DNA of 64,000 nt from Runella zeae DSM 19591. Its GTDB lineage: Bacteria; Bacteroidota; Bacteroidia; Cytophagales; Spirosomataceae. A program made the position numbers and the translations under genes. The stretch is taken from positions 1 through 64,000 of the forward strand of contig NZ_AUIF01000003.1 of assembly GCF_000423565.1 (NCBI RefSeq), read 5' to 3'. How positions within the stretch are numbered: position 1 is the stretch's first letter; every line of letters begins with the position of its first letter. Below are positions 1 through 8,406 of this stretch, piece after piece. The notes under the pieces are model-generated. The model had not been told where the DNA came from. It saw nothing but the letters and a program-made list of their open reading frames with translations, and made no database searches.

Positions 1-98
1 ACATAAGGGACGTTATAGACGATGACGTTGATAGGCTGTAGGTGTAAAGATGGTGACATCAAAGCTGAGCAGTACTAATTGCCCAATATCTTCTTTAT
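1..98 (+). rRNA. 23S ribosomal RNA, 3' end (partial)
   Basis: The first ~98 bases match the conserved 3' end of bacterial 23S rRNA: the GACGACGTTGATAGGC-like stretch at 22-37 and the GTACTAATTGCCC segment at 72-84 are typical of Bacteroidota. The 3' boundary is estimated by analogy with the usual distance from the ACTAAT motif and could shift by several bases. The rest of the gene lies left of the window. The spacer to 5S (about 80 bp) holds no tRNA. Confidence 0.85.
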
Positions 99-179
99 AA
101 ATATTTATTGTATCTTTCTTTCCAATGTCAATGACTTGAGCAATAGCCAAAGAAAATAGTGATTAGTCACGAAGGTCTT

Positions 180-291
<112 letters not shown>

Positions 292-302
292 TATTAATAA
301 CT

Positions 303-336
303 AAAGCAGTTCCCCTGAAAGGAACTGCTTTTTTTT
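303..336 (+). terminator. Intrinsic terminator of the rRNA operon
   Basis: An 11-bp perfect stem (AAAGCAGTTCC at 303-313 with GGAACTGCTTT at 321-331) with a 7-nt loop is followed by a T run. It lies 11 bp after the 5S end. Confidence 0.92.
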
Positions 337-383
337 GCTACCAACAACAACCCACAAAAAATATCTAAATTATAAGAAAAAGG

Positions 384-406
384 AAAAGCCCCAAAAAGGG
401 GCTTTC
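384..406 (-). terminator. Intrinsic terminator of the DUF2795 gene
   Basis: The stem AAAGCCCC (385-392) with GGGGCTTT (398-405) lies directly against the stop codon of the minus-strand gene ending at 407. Read on the minus strand it runs into TTTTCCTTTTTC. Confidence 0.75.
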
Positions 407-628
407 TTAGTATTCGTCTTCGTTAAAGAAGAAATCATCTTTGGTCGGATAATCAGGCCAAATTTCTTCAATACTTTCATAGGGTTGACCATCATCTTCA
501 AGCTCTTGTAAATTTTCAACAACTTCTAATGGCGCTCCCGTGCGAATAGCAAAATCAATTAATTCATCTTTGGTTGCTGGCCAAGGGGCATCCTCTAAAT
601 AAGAGGCTAGTTCGAGTGTCCAATACAT
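407..628 (-). CDS. DUF2795 domain protein
   Basis: A 73-residue acidic protein that reads like the small Bacteroidota DUF2795 proteins (N-terminal MYWTLELASYLEDAPWPATK, then an IRTGAPLEVVENLQEL helix and an Asp/Glu/Phe-rich tail). DUF2795 is a domain of unknown function, so no reaction can be assigned. No signal peptide or membrane segment is visible, so it is probably cytoplasmic. It is a single-gene unit: its terminator abuts the stop codon, and the next gene (nuoC) ends 140 bp upstream. Family assignment is from recognition of the sequence pattern; the role is unknown. Confidence 0.8.
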   Translation of the reverse strand: MYWTLELASYLEDAPWPATKDELIDFAIRTGAPLEVVENLQELEDDGQPYESIEEIWPDYPTKDDFFFNEDEY

Positions 629-768
629 ACTTAATTTCTTTTATTAGTTTTAAAATAAGGTTTAAAAACCAAGAAAACTTGCCATTCCAACGATTTTCTT
701 ATCAAAAATGTTGCGAATGATAGCATTTTTTTTGATTATGTCAAGAAAAATTTTCAATTCACTGATTT

Positions 769-1269
769 TCAGAATTTTACCTTTATGCCATGATATAATT
801 CTTCTTCTTGATAATCTTTCCGAAGTGGGTGGCCTACCCAATCATTAGGAAGCAAAATTCGACGCAAATCTGGATGTCCTTCAAAAACAACTCCTACTAA
901 GTCAAAAGCTTCTCTTTCATGCCAATTAGCAGTTTGCCATATCTTACTTACACTAGGGAGAGTGGCTTTTTCAATTTCTCTAGATATTCTAACTTTAAGG
1001 ATGCAGTTTCGTTGGTAGGGAATAGATGTTAGGTGATAGAGTACATCTATATTGCCTTTGTCGGGGCCATTATCAATGGCTGTAATAGATGCTAAATAAT
1101 CAAAAAAAAGATCTTTACCATCCTTTAAAAATTGACATATCTCTAATAAGTGCGAGGAAGGTATTAGCAAAATAGGTTGGAGAGATTGAGGATTGATAAT
1201 AGTGGCTGATTCTGTACCAAATTTTGCTTCTATCACTTGATGAATGTCTTCTACATTTATTTTATTCAT
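769..1269 (-). CDS. nuoC: NADH-quinone oxidoreductase subunit C (complex I 30 kDa)
   Basis: A 166-residue NuoC, a peripheral-arm subunit of respiratory complex I. The family signature is clear near the C-terminus: [20 protein letters not shown] followed by [18 protein letters not shown]. Length is normal for a stand-alone NuoC (not fused to NuoD). Its start overlaps the 3' end of nuoB by 8 bp, so the two are translationally coupled. Odd: no nuoD follows. The gene ends at 769 and the next gene downstream is the unrelated DUF2795 gene, so the pair is separated from the rest of complex I. Confidence 0.93.
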   Translation of the reverse strand: MNKINVEDIHQVIEAKFGTESATIINPQSLQPILLIPSSHLLEICQFLKDGKDLFFDYLASITAIDNGPDKGNIDVLYHLTSIPYQRNCILKVRISREIEKATLPSVSKIWQTANWHEREAFDLVGVVFEGHPDLRRILLPNDWVGHPLRKDYQEEELYHGIKVKF

Positions 1270-1780
1270 TTTCCATTTCTATTAACAATTGTGGAGCAAG
1301 AGGGTGTTCTTGCCGGATTTTTTCCTGCAATTTAAGAAACCCTCCAATAAGACTTTCGGGGCGGGGTGGGCAGCCCGGAACATACACATCTACCGGAATG
1401 ATACGATCCACGCCTTTTACTACGTGGTAGCCATGTTCCCAATAAGGTCCTCCGCAATTTGAACAACTACCCATCGAAATCACATAACGAGGTTCGGGCA
1501 TTTGTTCATATAAACGGCGAATCCTATCGGCCATTTTGAAGGTTACGGTTCCTGCTACAATCATTACATCTGACTGACGAGGTGATGGCCTTGGAAAAAT
1601 TCCGAAACGTTCTAAATCATAGTTTGACGCATAGGAAGCCATCATTTCAATGGCACAACAAGCAAGTCCAAAACCCATTGGCCACAATGATGAAAGACGC
1701 GACCAGTTGAGTAAATCTTCTACGCTTGTTAGAATAATTCCCCCATCTCCTGTTTTAAGCCTATTATCTTGAATATTCAT
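1262..1780 (-). CDS. nuoB: NADH-quinone oxidoreductase subunit B (PSST)
   Basis: A 172-residue NuoB, the subunit that carries iron-sulfur cluster N2 next to the quinone site of complex I. The N2 ligands are visible: the tandem Cys41-Cys42 in ACCAIEMM, Cys106 in [11 protein letters not shown], and Cys137 in [11 protein letters not shown]. Only 3 bp separate it from the upstream HAD gene and it overlaps nuoC by 8 bp, so the three are almost certainly one transcript. nuoA, which usually precedes nuoB, is absent here. Confidence 0.95.
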   Translation of the reverse strand: MNIQDNRLKTGDGGIILTSVEDLLNWSRLSSLWPMGFGLACCAIEMMASYASNYDLERFGIFPRPSPRQSDVMIVAGTVTFKMADRIRRLYEQMPEPRYVISMGSCSNCGGPYWEHGYHVVKGVDRIIPVDVYVPGCPPRPESLIGGFLKLQEKIRQEHPLAPQLLIEMENE

Positions 1781-1783
1781 AGA

Positions 1784-2506
1784 TTAAAAATTTTGAGCTT
1801 CAAATGCTCCTTCAATCAAAGTAAAAAGGTTACTTTTTATGGATTGGCGTTGAGTTAAATATTGATTATAGTCAGGATAAAAAAGTTGCCTTTTGGCGAT
1901 GGTTTCATCAAAAACACCTTTAATCCCTAATAATAGCTCGCAACCTTCGCGTACTGCAAAATTTCCGCCTTCTTGGGCTGTAATATAGTCTACAAGATTG
2001 TTTTCAACAACGTATTTTTGAAAAAGTGGGTTTCCTTGATGACGTATCATGATTCTAAGCCCGCATTTCTCCGCAATAGACAAGTCTAAAGCATCATCGA
2101 AAAAAAAAGCTATTTCGTCAAGAGTTAGGTTATAGCTAGCCATGAAGTGTTCCAAAGCCGCTATTTTATGCTTAATCCTATAATAACACCCATGAAAATG
2201 CTCTCGCTGTGTGAGTTGAAAAGAAAAAACATTACGTTCTCCTGAAATAATAGCTACATAAGGCATTTGACCATTTGTGGACAGCCACCATCCAAACCTC
2301 AGCAAATTGGTGCCCATAGAATCTACTTCACTAAAATTACTACTGCCATTTTCATTTTTGGTGGCATCATTGAACACCCCATCCCAATCAAATATAAAAG
2401 CTTTAATTTTTTTAGTTTTCTCAATAAACTCTTCTTTCGGAATAACCAGAGTAGCACCAAGGTCTGTAAATATATCAAATATAGAATCAGTAGATGTGAG
2501 CATCAT
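1784..2506 (-). CDS. KdsC-like HAD phosphatase
   Basis: A HAD-superfamily hydrolase of the small cap-less KdsC (C0) type, 240 residues from the chosen start. Motif I is FIFDWDGV (nucleophile Asp40, acid/base Asp42), a later Ser in IISGER resembles motif II, and FFDDALD is motif IV. The C-terminal GGNFAVREGCELLL matches the conserved GGxGAVRE region of KDO-8-phosphate phosphatases. A longer frame to 2563 exists, but it runs into the terminator hairpin of the upstream gene (2562-2595), so the tandem ATGs at 2506/2503 behind an A-rich stretch are preferred. It sits 3 bp ahead of nuoB, an unexpected partner. The substrate may be KDO-8-P or another sugar or nucleotide phosphate; this is inference. 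Confidence 0.75.
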   Translation of the reverse strand: MMLTSTDSIFDIFTDLGATLVIPKEEFIEKTKKIKAFIFDWDGVFNDATKNENGSSNFSEVDSMGTNLLRFGWWLSTNGQMPYVAIISGERNVFSFQLTQREHFHGCYYRIKHKIAALEHFMASYNLTLDEIAFFFDDALDLSIAEKCGLRIMIRHQGNPLFQKYVVENNLVDYITAQEGGNFAVREGCELLLGIKGVFDETIAKRQLFYPDYNQYLTQRQSIKSNLFTLIEGAFEAQNF

Positions 2507-2561
2507 TTTTTTAGTTGGGAAAACCAAATGTAGGTAAAAGTGTTGAAAGTACCCACACAAC

Positions 2562-2595
2562 AAAAAAGCCTTTCATTACACTGAAAGGCTTTTTT
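2562..2595 (-). terminator. Intrinsic terminator of the DUF1800-DUF1501 operon
   Basis: A 14-bp perfect stem (2562-2575 with 2582-2595) with a 6-nt loop lies immediately after the DUF1501 stop codon at 2597. Both ends are A/T runs, so it can act on the minus strand. Confidence 0.9.
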
Positions 2596-2596
2596 G

Positions 2597-3805
2597 TTAG
2601 TATAACTTTAATGGTTTGAACTCACTCCCTAAGACTAGTTTGGAATCTGTTTTGAGCCAGTCGTCTAAAAGAGAGGCGTATATTTGCCTAAAATCTATTG
2701 AATACTTTAAATCTCCATTGTCTAAATCTGTCAAGTTAGGTGCCTCGTTTAATATGCTTCTCGTTCTCTTTGGCCCTCCAATCAAAAAAACATTATTGGC
2801 GGTGCCGTGGTCAGTACCATTACTAGCATTTTGTTTTACCCGTCGGCCAAACTCACTAAATGTCAATACCATCACATCATCAAGACGTTGGTTAGCTTTG
2901 AGATCATTGACAAAAATATCGACTGCCTCGGCGTATTGACGTAATAGCCGGTCTTGTTGGTCATTTTGGCGTATGTGCGTATCAAAACCAGACAAAGAAA
3001 CGTAATAAACGCTTGTGCTAACGCCGGTTAAAATAAGTTCGGAAATAGTTTTTAAACTTTTCCCTAATTCGGTAGTGGGGTAAATGAAACGTGATTTCGA
3101 AATTTTTGATTTACTATGCACATACGCTGCAGAAGATACGGTACTAGCTAGGGTTTTATATAAATATTCAACGTTTTCGTGATGGGAGGCTGGAGTCGAA
3201 TCAGCCACTAACTTCACAAAAGCATTTTGAGTTTGGGCGTATAGTTTTTCAGGATTTTGAAGAGACAAACCATTTACGTTTTTACCTTTTAGAGCAAGGC
3301 TTAGCGTGTCATCAATTTCCAAAGCTTGATGAGGAAGACACGATTTGCCACTACATTGAGCATCTAGGTAGCGACCCACCCAGCCTGTAGAAAGGTATTG
3401 GTCGGAGCTACTTCCAGTTTGCCAAATATCCATCGAACGAAAATGAGAGCGGTCTGGATTAGGATAACCTACATTGTTAATAATCGACACCAAGCCATTA
3501 TCATACAAACCCCTAATTTTGTCTAAAGCTGGATTGAGACCGATTTCATCAGATAGGCGCAGCACACTTTCTTTTTTGATTGCAATGCTAGGGCGTTCTT
3601 GATAATAAATATCATTTTGATAGGGTACGACCGTATTTAAACCGTCATTTCCACCAGATAGCTGGATGATTACGAGGACTTTTTCATTAGAAGGAGTATA
3701 GTCCAAATGCTGTCTTTCGTAAGCTTTCAGAAATTGAGGAATGAGTAAAGACCCCGTAGTAACGAAAGCGGAGTTTTTTAAGAATTCACGACGTTTCATA
3801 ATCAA
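2597..3805 (-). CDS. DUF1501 family protein with Tat-type leader
   Basis: A 402-residue DUF1501 protein (sulfatase/alkaline-phosphatase-like fold). The N-terminus reads KRREFLKNSAFVTTGSLLIP, a short Tat-like leader (RREFLK), so export across the inner membrane is likely. Conserved stretches include VIIQLSGGNDGLNTVVP, FRSMDIWQTGS, SGFDTHIRQNDQQ, FSEFGRRVKQN and GTDHGTANNVF, all typical of the family. Either Met1 or Met3 may be the start. It lies 42 bp downstream of the DUF1800 gene on the same strand and ends in a strong terminator. This DUF1800-DUF1501 pairing is common in Bacteroidota and Planctomycetes; the substrate is unknown. Confidence 0.88.
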   Translation of the reverse strand: MIMKRREFLKNSAFVTTGSLLIPQFLKAYERQHLDYTPSNEKVLVIIQLSGGNDGLNTVVPYQNDIYYQERPSIAIKKESVLRLSDEIGLNPALDKIRGLYDNGLVSIINNVGYPNPDRSHFRSMDIWQTGSSSDQYLSTGWVGRYLDAQCSGKSCLPHQALEIDDTLSLALKGKNVNGLSLQNPEKLYAQTQNAFVKLVADSTPASHHENVEYLYKTLASTVSSAAYVHSKSKISKSRFIYPTTELGKSLKTISELILTGVSTSVYYVSLSGFDTHIRQNDQQDRLLRQYAEAVDIFVNDLKANQRLDDVMVLTFSEFGRRVKQNASNGTDHGTANNVFLIGGPKRTRSILNEAPNLTDLDNGDLKYSIDFRQIYASLLDDWLKTDSKLVLGSEFKPLKLY

Positions 3806-3847
3806 ATGGTTTGGTGGATGGTATACAGTTAAAAATAAACGACGAAC

Positions 3848-5284
3848 TTAGCAGAGTTGGTATTCTGGTAAACTCATTAATGATACCACCCACTTTTGGA
3901 TAATTTCGGTTTGATCGTTGCCTTTGATCTTTTCGCCTAGTTTATGGATGGTTTTATCATTTATAGGCACCTGTAACAAATAGGATGCCAATACTCTTCC
4001 AAGTTCATTTTCATTAACACCGAGGAAGGGTTTACATAACACCTCCCAATTGACAGACGCCACAAATTTGTTTTTTTGTTTGATAACTTCTTCGTTTGCG
4101 TCGCCACTATCTTTTACGTTGTAATCAATGCGTTCGTTGCGAAATAATACTCTTGGAAGTTGCATTCGTGCCAAAAGACTTGAGCTATCAATCCAAGATT
4201 TGCCGCCCGGCCATCCAGCCACGTTAGGAGGGTTGAAAAGTACTTGGCCTAATATTTTTTGAGTATATAAAATGGCACCTTTGTCTTCAAACTCCACGCC
4301 AAGGCTGCGCTGCATTCCTGCTAAAAGCTCTATTGGAGATTTGATTTGGGTTCCAATATTGGCAGAATCATAAAACCACTCAGAAGTGAAAACAAAACCC
4401 ATTAGGTCCTTGATGTCGTATTGGGAATGGAAAAAGCGTTTGGCCATTGCTTTTACATGATTCTCATTGATGCGCTCGTTGACAAAATATCGATATATTT
4501 TTGTGCACACAAAATAGGCAGTTTGAGGGTTTGAGAGTAGCATTTCAATGACCTCTTCCCCTTTGAAATTACCTGATTTTCCAAAAATTGTTTTGACTCC
4601 TTCATCATGAAAAAACTTGCGAAATACAAACTCGCCGTCCCGATTAAAACCCCAGCCCGTAAAAGCACGTGCAGCTTCTTTAATATCCTTTTCGGAATAA
4701 TGCCCTCTTCCTAGTGTAAAAAGCTCCATTACTTCCCTAGCAAAATTTTCGTTGGGACTTTTTTTGCGATTTTGCTGATTGTTGAGAAATTGAAGCATCG
4801 CTGCATCTTGAGAAACTGCCAGCAGTAAATCCCCGAATTTGCCTAATGCCTTGCTTCGTAAAGTATTGTTTTGTTGTTGAAGAAAAAGAGCGGATCTACT
4901 TTTACACGCAAAATGATTGTGCCAAAAGAAGGTCATTTTTTCGCGTAAGCCATTGGTTTCATGTCCCATCCGAAAAAACCAAGCATTATTGAGATTGCCA
5001 ATGGTTTCTCGCCGTTCTTTTATGAGGGCTTTTAGCTGAGTGTTTCTATCAACATTTGCTGATGTACTATCATTCTTAAGTTCTCTTTTTCGATTTTTGT
5101 AATCAAAATCTCTTTCCAGCGGTACTTCCTGAAGAGGGGTGCTTGGATGATTCTCGTCTACTATGTCTTTCGCAATTTGGTAAATGCTTTTAGAGAAAGC
5201 CTTCTTGATTTCTTGAGGAGTAGCTCCAAATCCTGCTCTCCAAAAAAGATGCTGGATTTTACGTTGATGTTGGATAGCGCTCAT
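3848..5284 (-). CDS. DUF1800 family protein
   Basis: A 478-residue DUF1800 protein. Family features seen: N-terminal HLFWRAGFGATPQEIKKA, the central MTFFWHNHFACKS, the NENFAREVMELFTLGRGHYSE segment followed by EAARAFTGWGF, and the C-terminal FNPPNVAGWPGGKSWIDSSS. No clear Sec signal peptide is visible; export, if any, may depend on its Tat-leader partner DUF1501, which lies 42 bp downstream. The two form a unit ending at the 2562-2595 terminator. Biochemical function is unknown. Confidence 0.88.
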   Translation of the reverse strand: MSAIQHQRKIQHLFWRAGFGATPQEIKKAFSKSIYQIAKDIVDENHPSTPLQEVPLERDFDYKNRKRELKNDSTSANVDRNTQLKALIKERRETIGNLNNAWFFRMGHETNGLREKMTFFWHNHFACKSRSALFLQQQNNTLRSKALGKFGDLLLAVSQDAAMLQFLNNQQNRKKSPNENFAREVMELFTLGRGHYSEKDIKEAARAFTGWGFNRDGEFVFRKFFHDEGVKTIFGKSGNFKGEEVIEMLLSNPQTAYFVCTKIYRYFVNERINENHVKAMAKRFFHSQYDIKDLMGFVFTSEWFYDSANIGTQIKSPIELLAGMQRSLGVEFEDKGAILYTQKILGQVLFNPPNVAGWPGGKSWIDSSSLLARMQLPRVLFRNERIDYNVKDSGDANEEVIKQKNKFVASVNWEVLCKPFLGVNENELGRVLASYLLQVPINDKTIHKLGEKIKGNDQTEIIQKWVVSLMSLPEYQLC

Positions 5285-5349
5285 GTGTTGATTACATTAA
5301 ACGTGACTCCGATTAGAAAGATATAGCCATAAAAGGTTTAAAATATAAA

Positions 5350-5376
5350 AAAAATACCCCTGCTTTGGCAGGGGTA
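5350..5376 (-). terminator. Intrinsic terminator of the symporter gene
   Basis: The stem TACCCCTGC (5355-5363) with GCAGGGGTA (5368-5376) is followed, on the minus strand, by a run of T residues (the A run at 5347-5354 on the plus strand). It follows the symporter stop codon by about 29 bp. Confidence 0.85.
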
Positions 5377-5404
5377 AATGAGTATTGACTGCAACAAAGT
5401 GTTA

Positions 5405-7018
5405 CTACCAAAATACGGTATAAAGAATAGTTAATATCACAATCACTACCGCAGTACCTACCGCAAAAGAGCCTTTGATTTTAAACATAGAAGAGTCAAT
5501 TGAGAGGCCTTTATGGCTTGGCTGCCACAACCCTAGTACAATCATCACGGCTACACAAATCAGAAACACGATACCCATACGATCTAAAAATGGTACAGTA
5601 GTCCAGTCTATACCGGGTAGCCAGTTGTTGTGCATTGAAAAGGCCAGCAAAAACCCGCCAACAATTGCAAAAAGGGCACCCGCCGAATTGGTTTTTTTCC
5701 AAAAGAAACCCAACAAAAATGCGGCAAAAACGCCAGGCGATACCAAGCCAGTCATTTCTTGAATAAATTGGAAACCACCTTTTTTATCGATACCCATGTA
5801 GGGTGAAATGATAATAGCCAATATCATTGCAACTACAATAGTGATCCGGCCTATCCAAACCAATTTTTTCTCATCAGCCTCAGGCCCGATGTATTTTTTG
5901 TAAATGTCTAATGTAAAAATAGTGGAGATACTATTGGCTTTTCCGGCAAGGGAGGCCACAATGGCCGCCGTTAAGGCTGCGAAAGAAAGACCTTTGAGGC
6001 CAACGGGAAGCAAATTGAGTAGTACAGGATAAGCGCGGTCTTGGTTGAGCTCTCCTCCTTCTAACATTTCTACTTGAAACAACCCTTTTTGATAAAGAGT
6101 GTAAGCCGCAATACCCGGTAAAACCACAATAATAGGCATTAGTAGTTTTAAGAATGCAGCAAAAAGGATACCCTCACGGGCAGTTTTGAGGTCGGCTCCC
6201 AAAGCTCGTTGGGTGATATATTGATTACATCCCCAATAATTGAGGTTTACAATCCACATTCCTCCAATCAATACCGTTAGGCCCGGTAAAGCCATATAAT
6301 GAGGATGTCCTTCTTTAAAAATCATGTGAAAGTGATCCTCGGATTTTTCGAGCATAGTACTAAAAGCCGCAGAGATACCCGACACACCAAACTCATTCGA
6401 TACCAAATCCAGAGCTAAATAAGTAGTAGCCAGACCTCCCAAAATCAGAAAGAATACTTGAATCACATCGGTATACCCAATCACCTTCATGCCCCCAACT
6501 GTAATGAATATGGCAAAAATAGCCAACCCCCACATACAGACCGTAAAATCAATGCCCGAAATAGTGGATACCGCCAATGCCCCTAAAAATAGGATAGAAG
6601 TAAGGTTGACAAGCACGTACAAAAACAGCCAGAAAATAGCCATAATAAGGCTAACAGTGGTATTGTAACGTTGATTGAGGAATTGAGGCATGGTAAAAAT
6701 GCGATTTTTTAAATAGATGGGCATAAAAAATATCCCTACTACCAAGAGAGTCGCTGCTGCCATCCACTCATAGGTAGCAATTGCCAATCCCATCGAAAAA
6801 CCATTGCCCGACATCCCAATAAATTGTTCAGCCGAGATATTTGAAGCAATGAGCGATGCCCCAATCGCCCACCAAGTAAGCGAGCCTTCTGCCAAAAAAA
6901 AGTCGGTAGTACTAGCTTCTTGGGATTTTTTGCGCTGATAAATCCAATAGCCATAGCCAGCCACAACGATAAAATAAAAAAGGAAAACTAAATAGTCGAG
7001 GGTTTGTAGTTTTTGCAT
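5405..7018 (-). CDS. Sodium:solute symporter (SGLT-like)
   Basis: A 537-residue member of the sodium:solute symporter family. The N-terminal DYLVFLFYFIVVAGYGYWIY helix, the FFLAEGSLTWWAIGASLIAS motif and the SNISAEQFIGMSG segment resemble sugar-type (vSGLT/SglT) carriers. About 13-14 hydrophobic helices are evident, consistent with an inner-membrane Na+-coupled importer. The AALTAAIVASLAGKANSIST stretch contains the conserved small-residue region of a LeuT-fold carrier. It is a single-gene unit with its own terminator. A sugar or inositol is the likeliest substrate, but the sequence alone does not decide it. Confidence 0.85.
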   Translation of the reverse strand: MQKLQTLDYLVFLFYFIVVAGYGYWIYQRKKSQEASTTDFFLAEGSLTWWAIGASLIASNISAEQFIGMSGNGFSMGLAIATYEWMAAATLLVVGIFFMPIYLKNRIFTMPQFLNQRYNTTVSLIMAIFWLFLYVLVNLTSILFLGALAVSTISGIDFTVCMWGLAIFAIFITVGGMKVIGYTDVIQVFFLILGGLATTYLALDLVSNEFGVSGISAAFSTMLEKSEDHFHMIFKEGHPHYMALPGLTVLIGGMWIVNLNYWGCNQYITQRALGADLKTAREGILFAAFLKLLMPIIVVLPGIAAYTLYQKGLFQVEMLEGGELNQDRAYPVLLNLLPVGLKGLSFAALTAAIVASLAGKANSISTIFTLDIYKKYIGPEADEKKLVWIGRITIVVAMILAIIISPYMGIDKKGGFQFIQEMTGLVSPGVFAAFLLGFFWKKTNSAGALFAIVGGFLLAFSMHNNWLPGIDWTTVPFLDRMGIVFLICVAVMIVLGLWQPSHKGLSIDSSMFKIKGSFAVGTAVVIVILTILYTVFW

Positions 7019-7167
7019 AGTGCAAGCAATAGGTTAGTGAAGGGGGTTAAAAATGACACGCAAGATACTGAAACCTAGATAATATTTTAGCGCTATTAGA
7101 CTTTATGTTGATTTTGTTGTAATAAAGACGGGATTAGAAAGCTGACTTTTGGAGATAGAGAAAGCGT

Positions 7168-7995
7168 CTAAAGAATAATCGTTCGGTTGCCATGGATAAA
7201 TACTCGATCATTGAACACCAATTTTAGTGCTTTTGACAATACAAGTTTTTCAGTGTCTTTGCCCAACGTGGCCATATCAACTGCCGTAAAACGATGATCA
7301 ACTTCTTTTACATCTTGAGCTATAATAGGCCCTTCGTCCAAATTATCGTTTACAAAATGAGCCGTTGCTCCGATAATCTTTACACCTCTTTCGTAGGCTT
7401 GCCGGTAAGGAGCTGCTCCCATAAAAGCCGGTAAGAAAGAATGATGGATGTTGACAATTTGATTGGGGTACTGTTGTACAAACGTAGGGCTAAGCACCCT
7501 CATGTATTTAGCTAAAACAAGGTACTCTGGCTTATATATATCAAGAGTCCGTAGGATAGCTTCTTCGTGTTCGGGTCGAGTCCGAAATTCGTGGGATATA
7601 AAATGAAAGGGAATCCCAAACTTACTTACCAAACTTTGAAGATGATTATAATTACTAATCACGGCGGATATAGTAGCGTCTAATTCGTCAAAAGCGTATC
7701 TAATAAGCAATTCGCCCAAGCAGTGATGTTCTTTCGTAACCAAAATGACGATTTCCTTTTTTTTCTTAGGGTTCAGACGAAAGTTTAATCCGTCAGGTAG
7801 AAAGCTCAAAAGGTCTTTCATTATTTTTTGAGGGTCCCCTTCTCCTTCAAACTCCGTACGCATAAAAAATTGCCCTGAAGGGCTCACATATTCATCCTGA
7901 CTAATGATGTTTTGATTGTGATTGTATAAAATATGGGTGACACCATAAATGAGGCCTTTGTGGTCGGGGCCATCCATCAAAAGAATATGCTTCAT
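7168..7995 (-). CDS. purU: Formyltetrahydrofolate deformylase
   Basis: A 275-residue PurU, which hydrolyses 10-formyl-THF to formate and THF and so balances one-carbon pools for purine synthesis. The N-terminal ~80 residues form an ACT-like domain (MDGPDHKGLIYGVTHILY), and the rest is a formyltransferase fold with the catalytic Asn/His in IVNIHHSFLPAFMGA and the Asp in NDNLDEGPII. Length is normal for the family (about 280). No partner genes adjoin it. The flanking 409 bp toward the barrel gene contain only a decayed frame. Confidence 0.92.
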   Translation of the reverse strand: MKHILLMDGPDHKGLIYGVTHILYNHNQNIISQDEYVSPSGQFFMRTEFEGEGDPQKIMKDLLSFLPDGLNFRLNPKKKKEIVILVTKEHHCLGELLIRYAFDELDATISAVISNYNHLQSLVSKFGIPFHFISHEFRTRPEHEEAILRTLDIYKPEYLVLAKYMRVLSPTFVQQYPNQIVNIHHSFLPAFMGAAPYRQAYERGVKIIGATAHFVNDNLDEGPIIAQDVKEVDHRFTAVDMATLGKDTEKLVLSKALKLVFNDRVFIHGNRTIIL

Positions 7996-8058
7996 AAAGA
8001 ATTTTGATAGTGATTAAAATATAAAAAGCAGAATTTAAATATAGCCTAACTATTGTGA

Positions 8059-8406
8059 AATCATTCCATCAAAAAACTGATTTGGATTCTTTGAGACCAT
8101 AATGAAGCACTGATCAACAATTCTTGAAGGGCGTTATCCTTAGTTGTAGTGAGAACCAATGGGGCTCTTATTAGATATATCGCTGATAATCCTGTGTATT
8201 ATGCTAAATACAAGGACAATAATAAAAGTCTTTGACCTGATAAAATGAATGAGCTTTTTGAGAAATACACCACGTTGATTACTGCATTTGCCAATGGAAC
8301 CAGTTTACCTTTATCCTACCATAGGTAATATGATAGCATTGCCTACGTTAAAGCAACAGGTTGTGGGCAGAAATTAGGAGGGCAACAGTTTTCTAAAAAA
8401 GTAACT
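8059..8406 (+). pseudogene. Decayed coding stretch of unknown origin
   Basis: The 409-bp gap between purU and the barrel gene holds a plus-strand frame that reads like protein but is broken by stops at 8092 (TGA), 8125 (TGA), 8233 (TGA) and 8326 (TAA). Between them it reads, for example, GALIRYIADNPVYYAKYKDN, then PDKMNELFEKYTTLITAFAN and YVKATGCGQKLGGQQFSKK. I do not recognise the family and see no start codon context or promoter. A remnant of a lost gene is the simplest reading; chance coding-like composition is possible. Confidence 0.35.

Noticed and set aside
99-179. tRNA gene in the 23S-5S spacer
   Set aside because: The 80-bp spacer has no cloverleaf, no GGTTCGAATC-like T arm and is too short.
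8059-8406. Recoding of the three TGA codons (for example to selenocysteine or Trp) in the relic frame
   Set aside because: A TAA stop is also in frame, no SECIS-like hairpin is visible, and other genes use TGA rarely as an ordinary stop.
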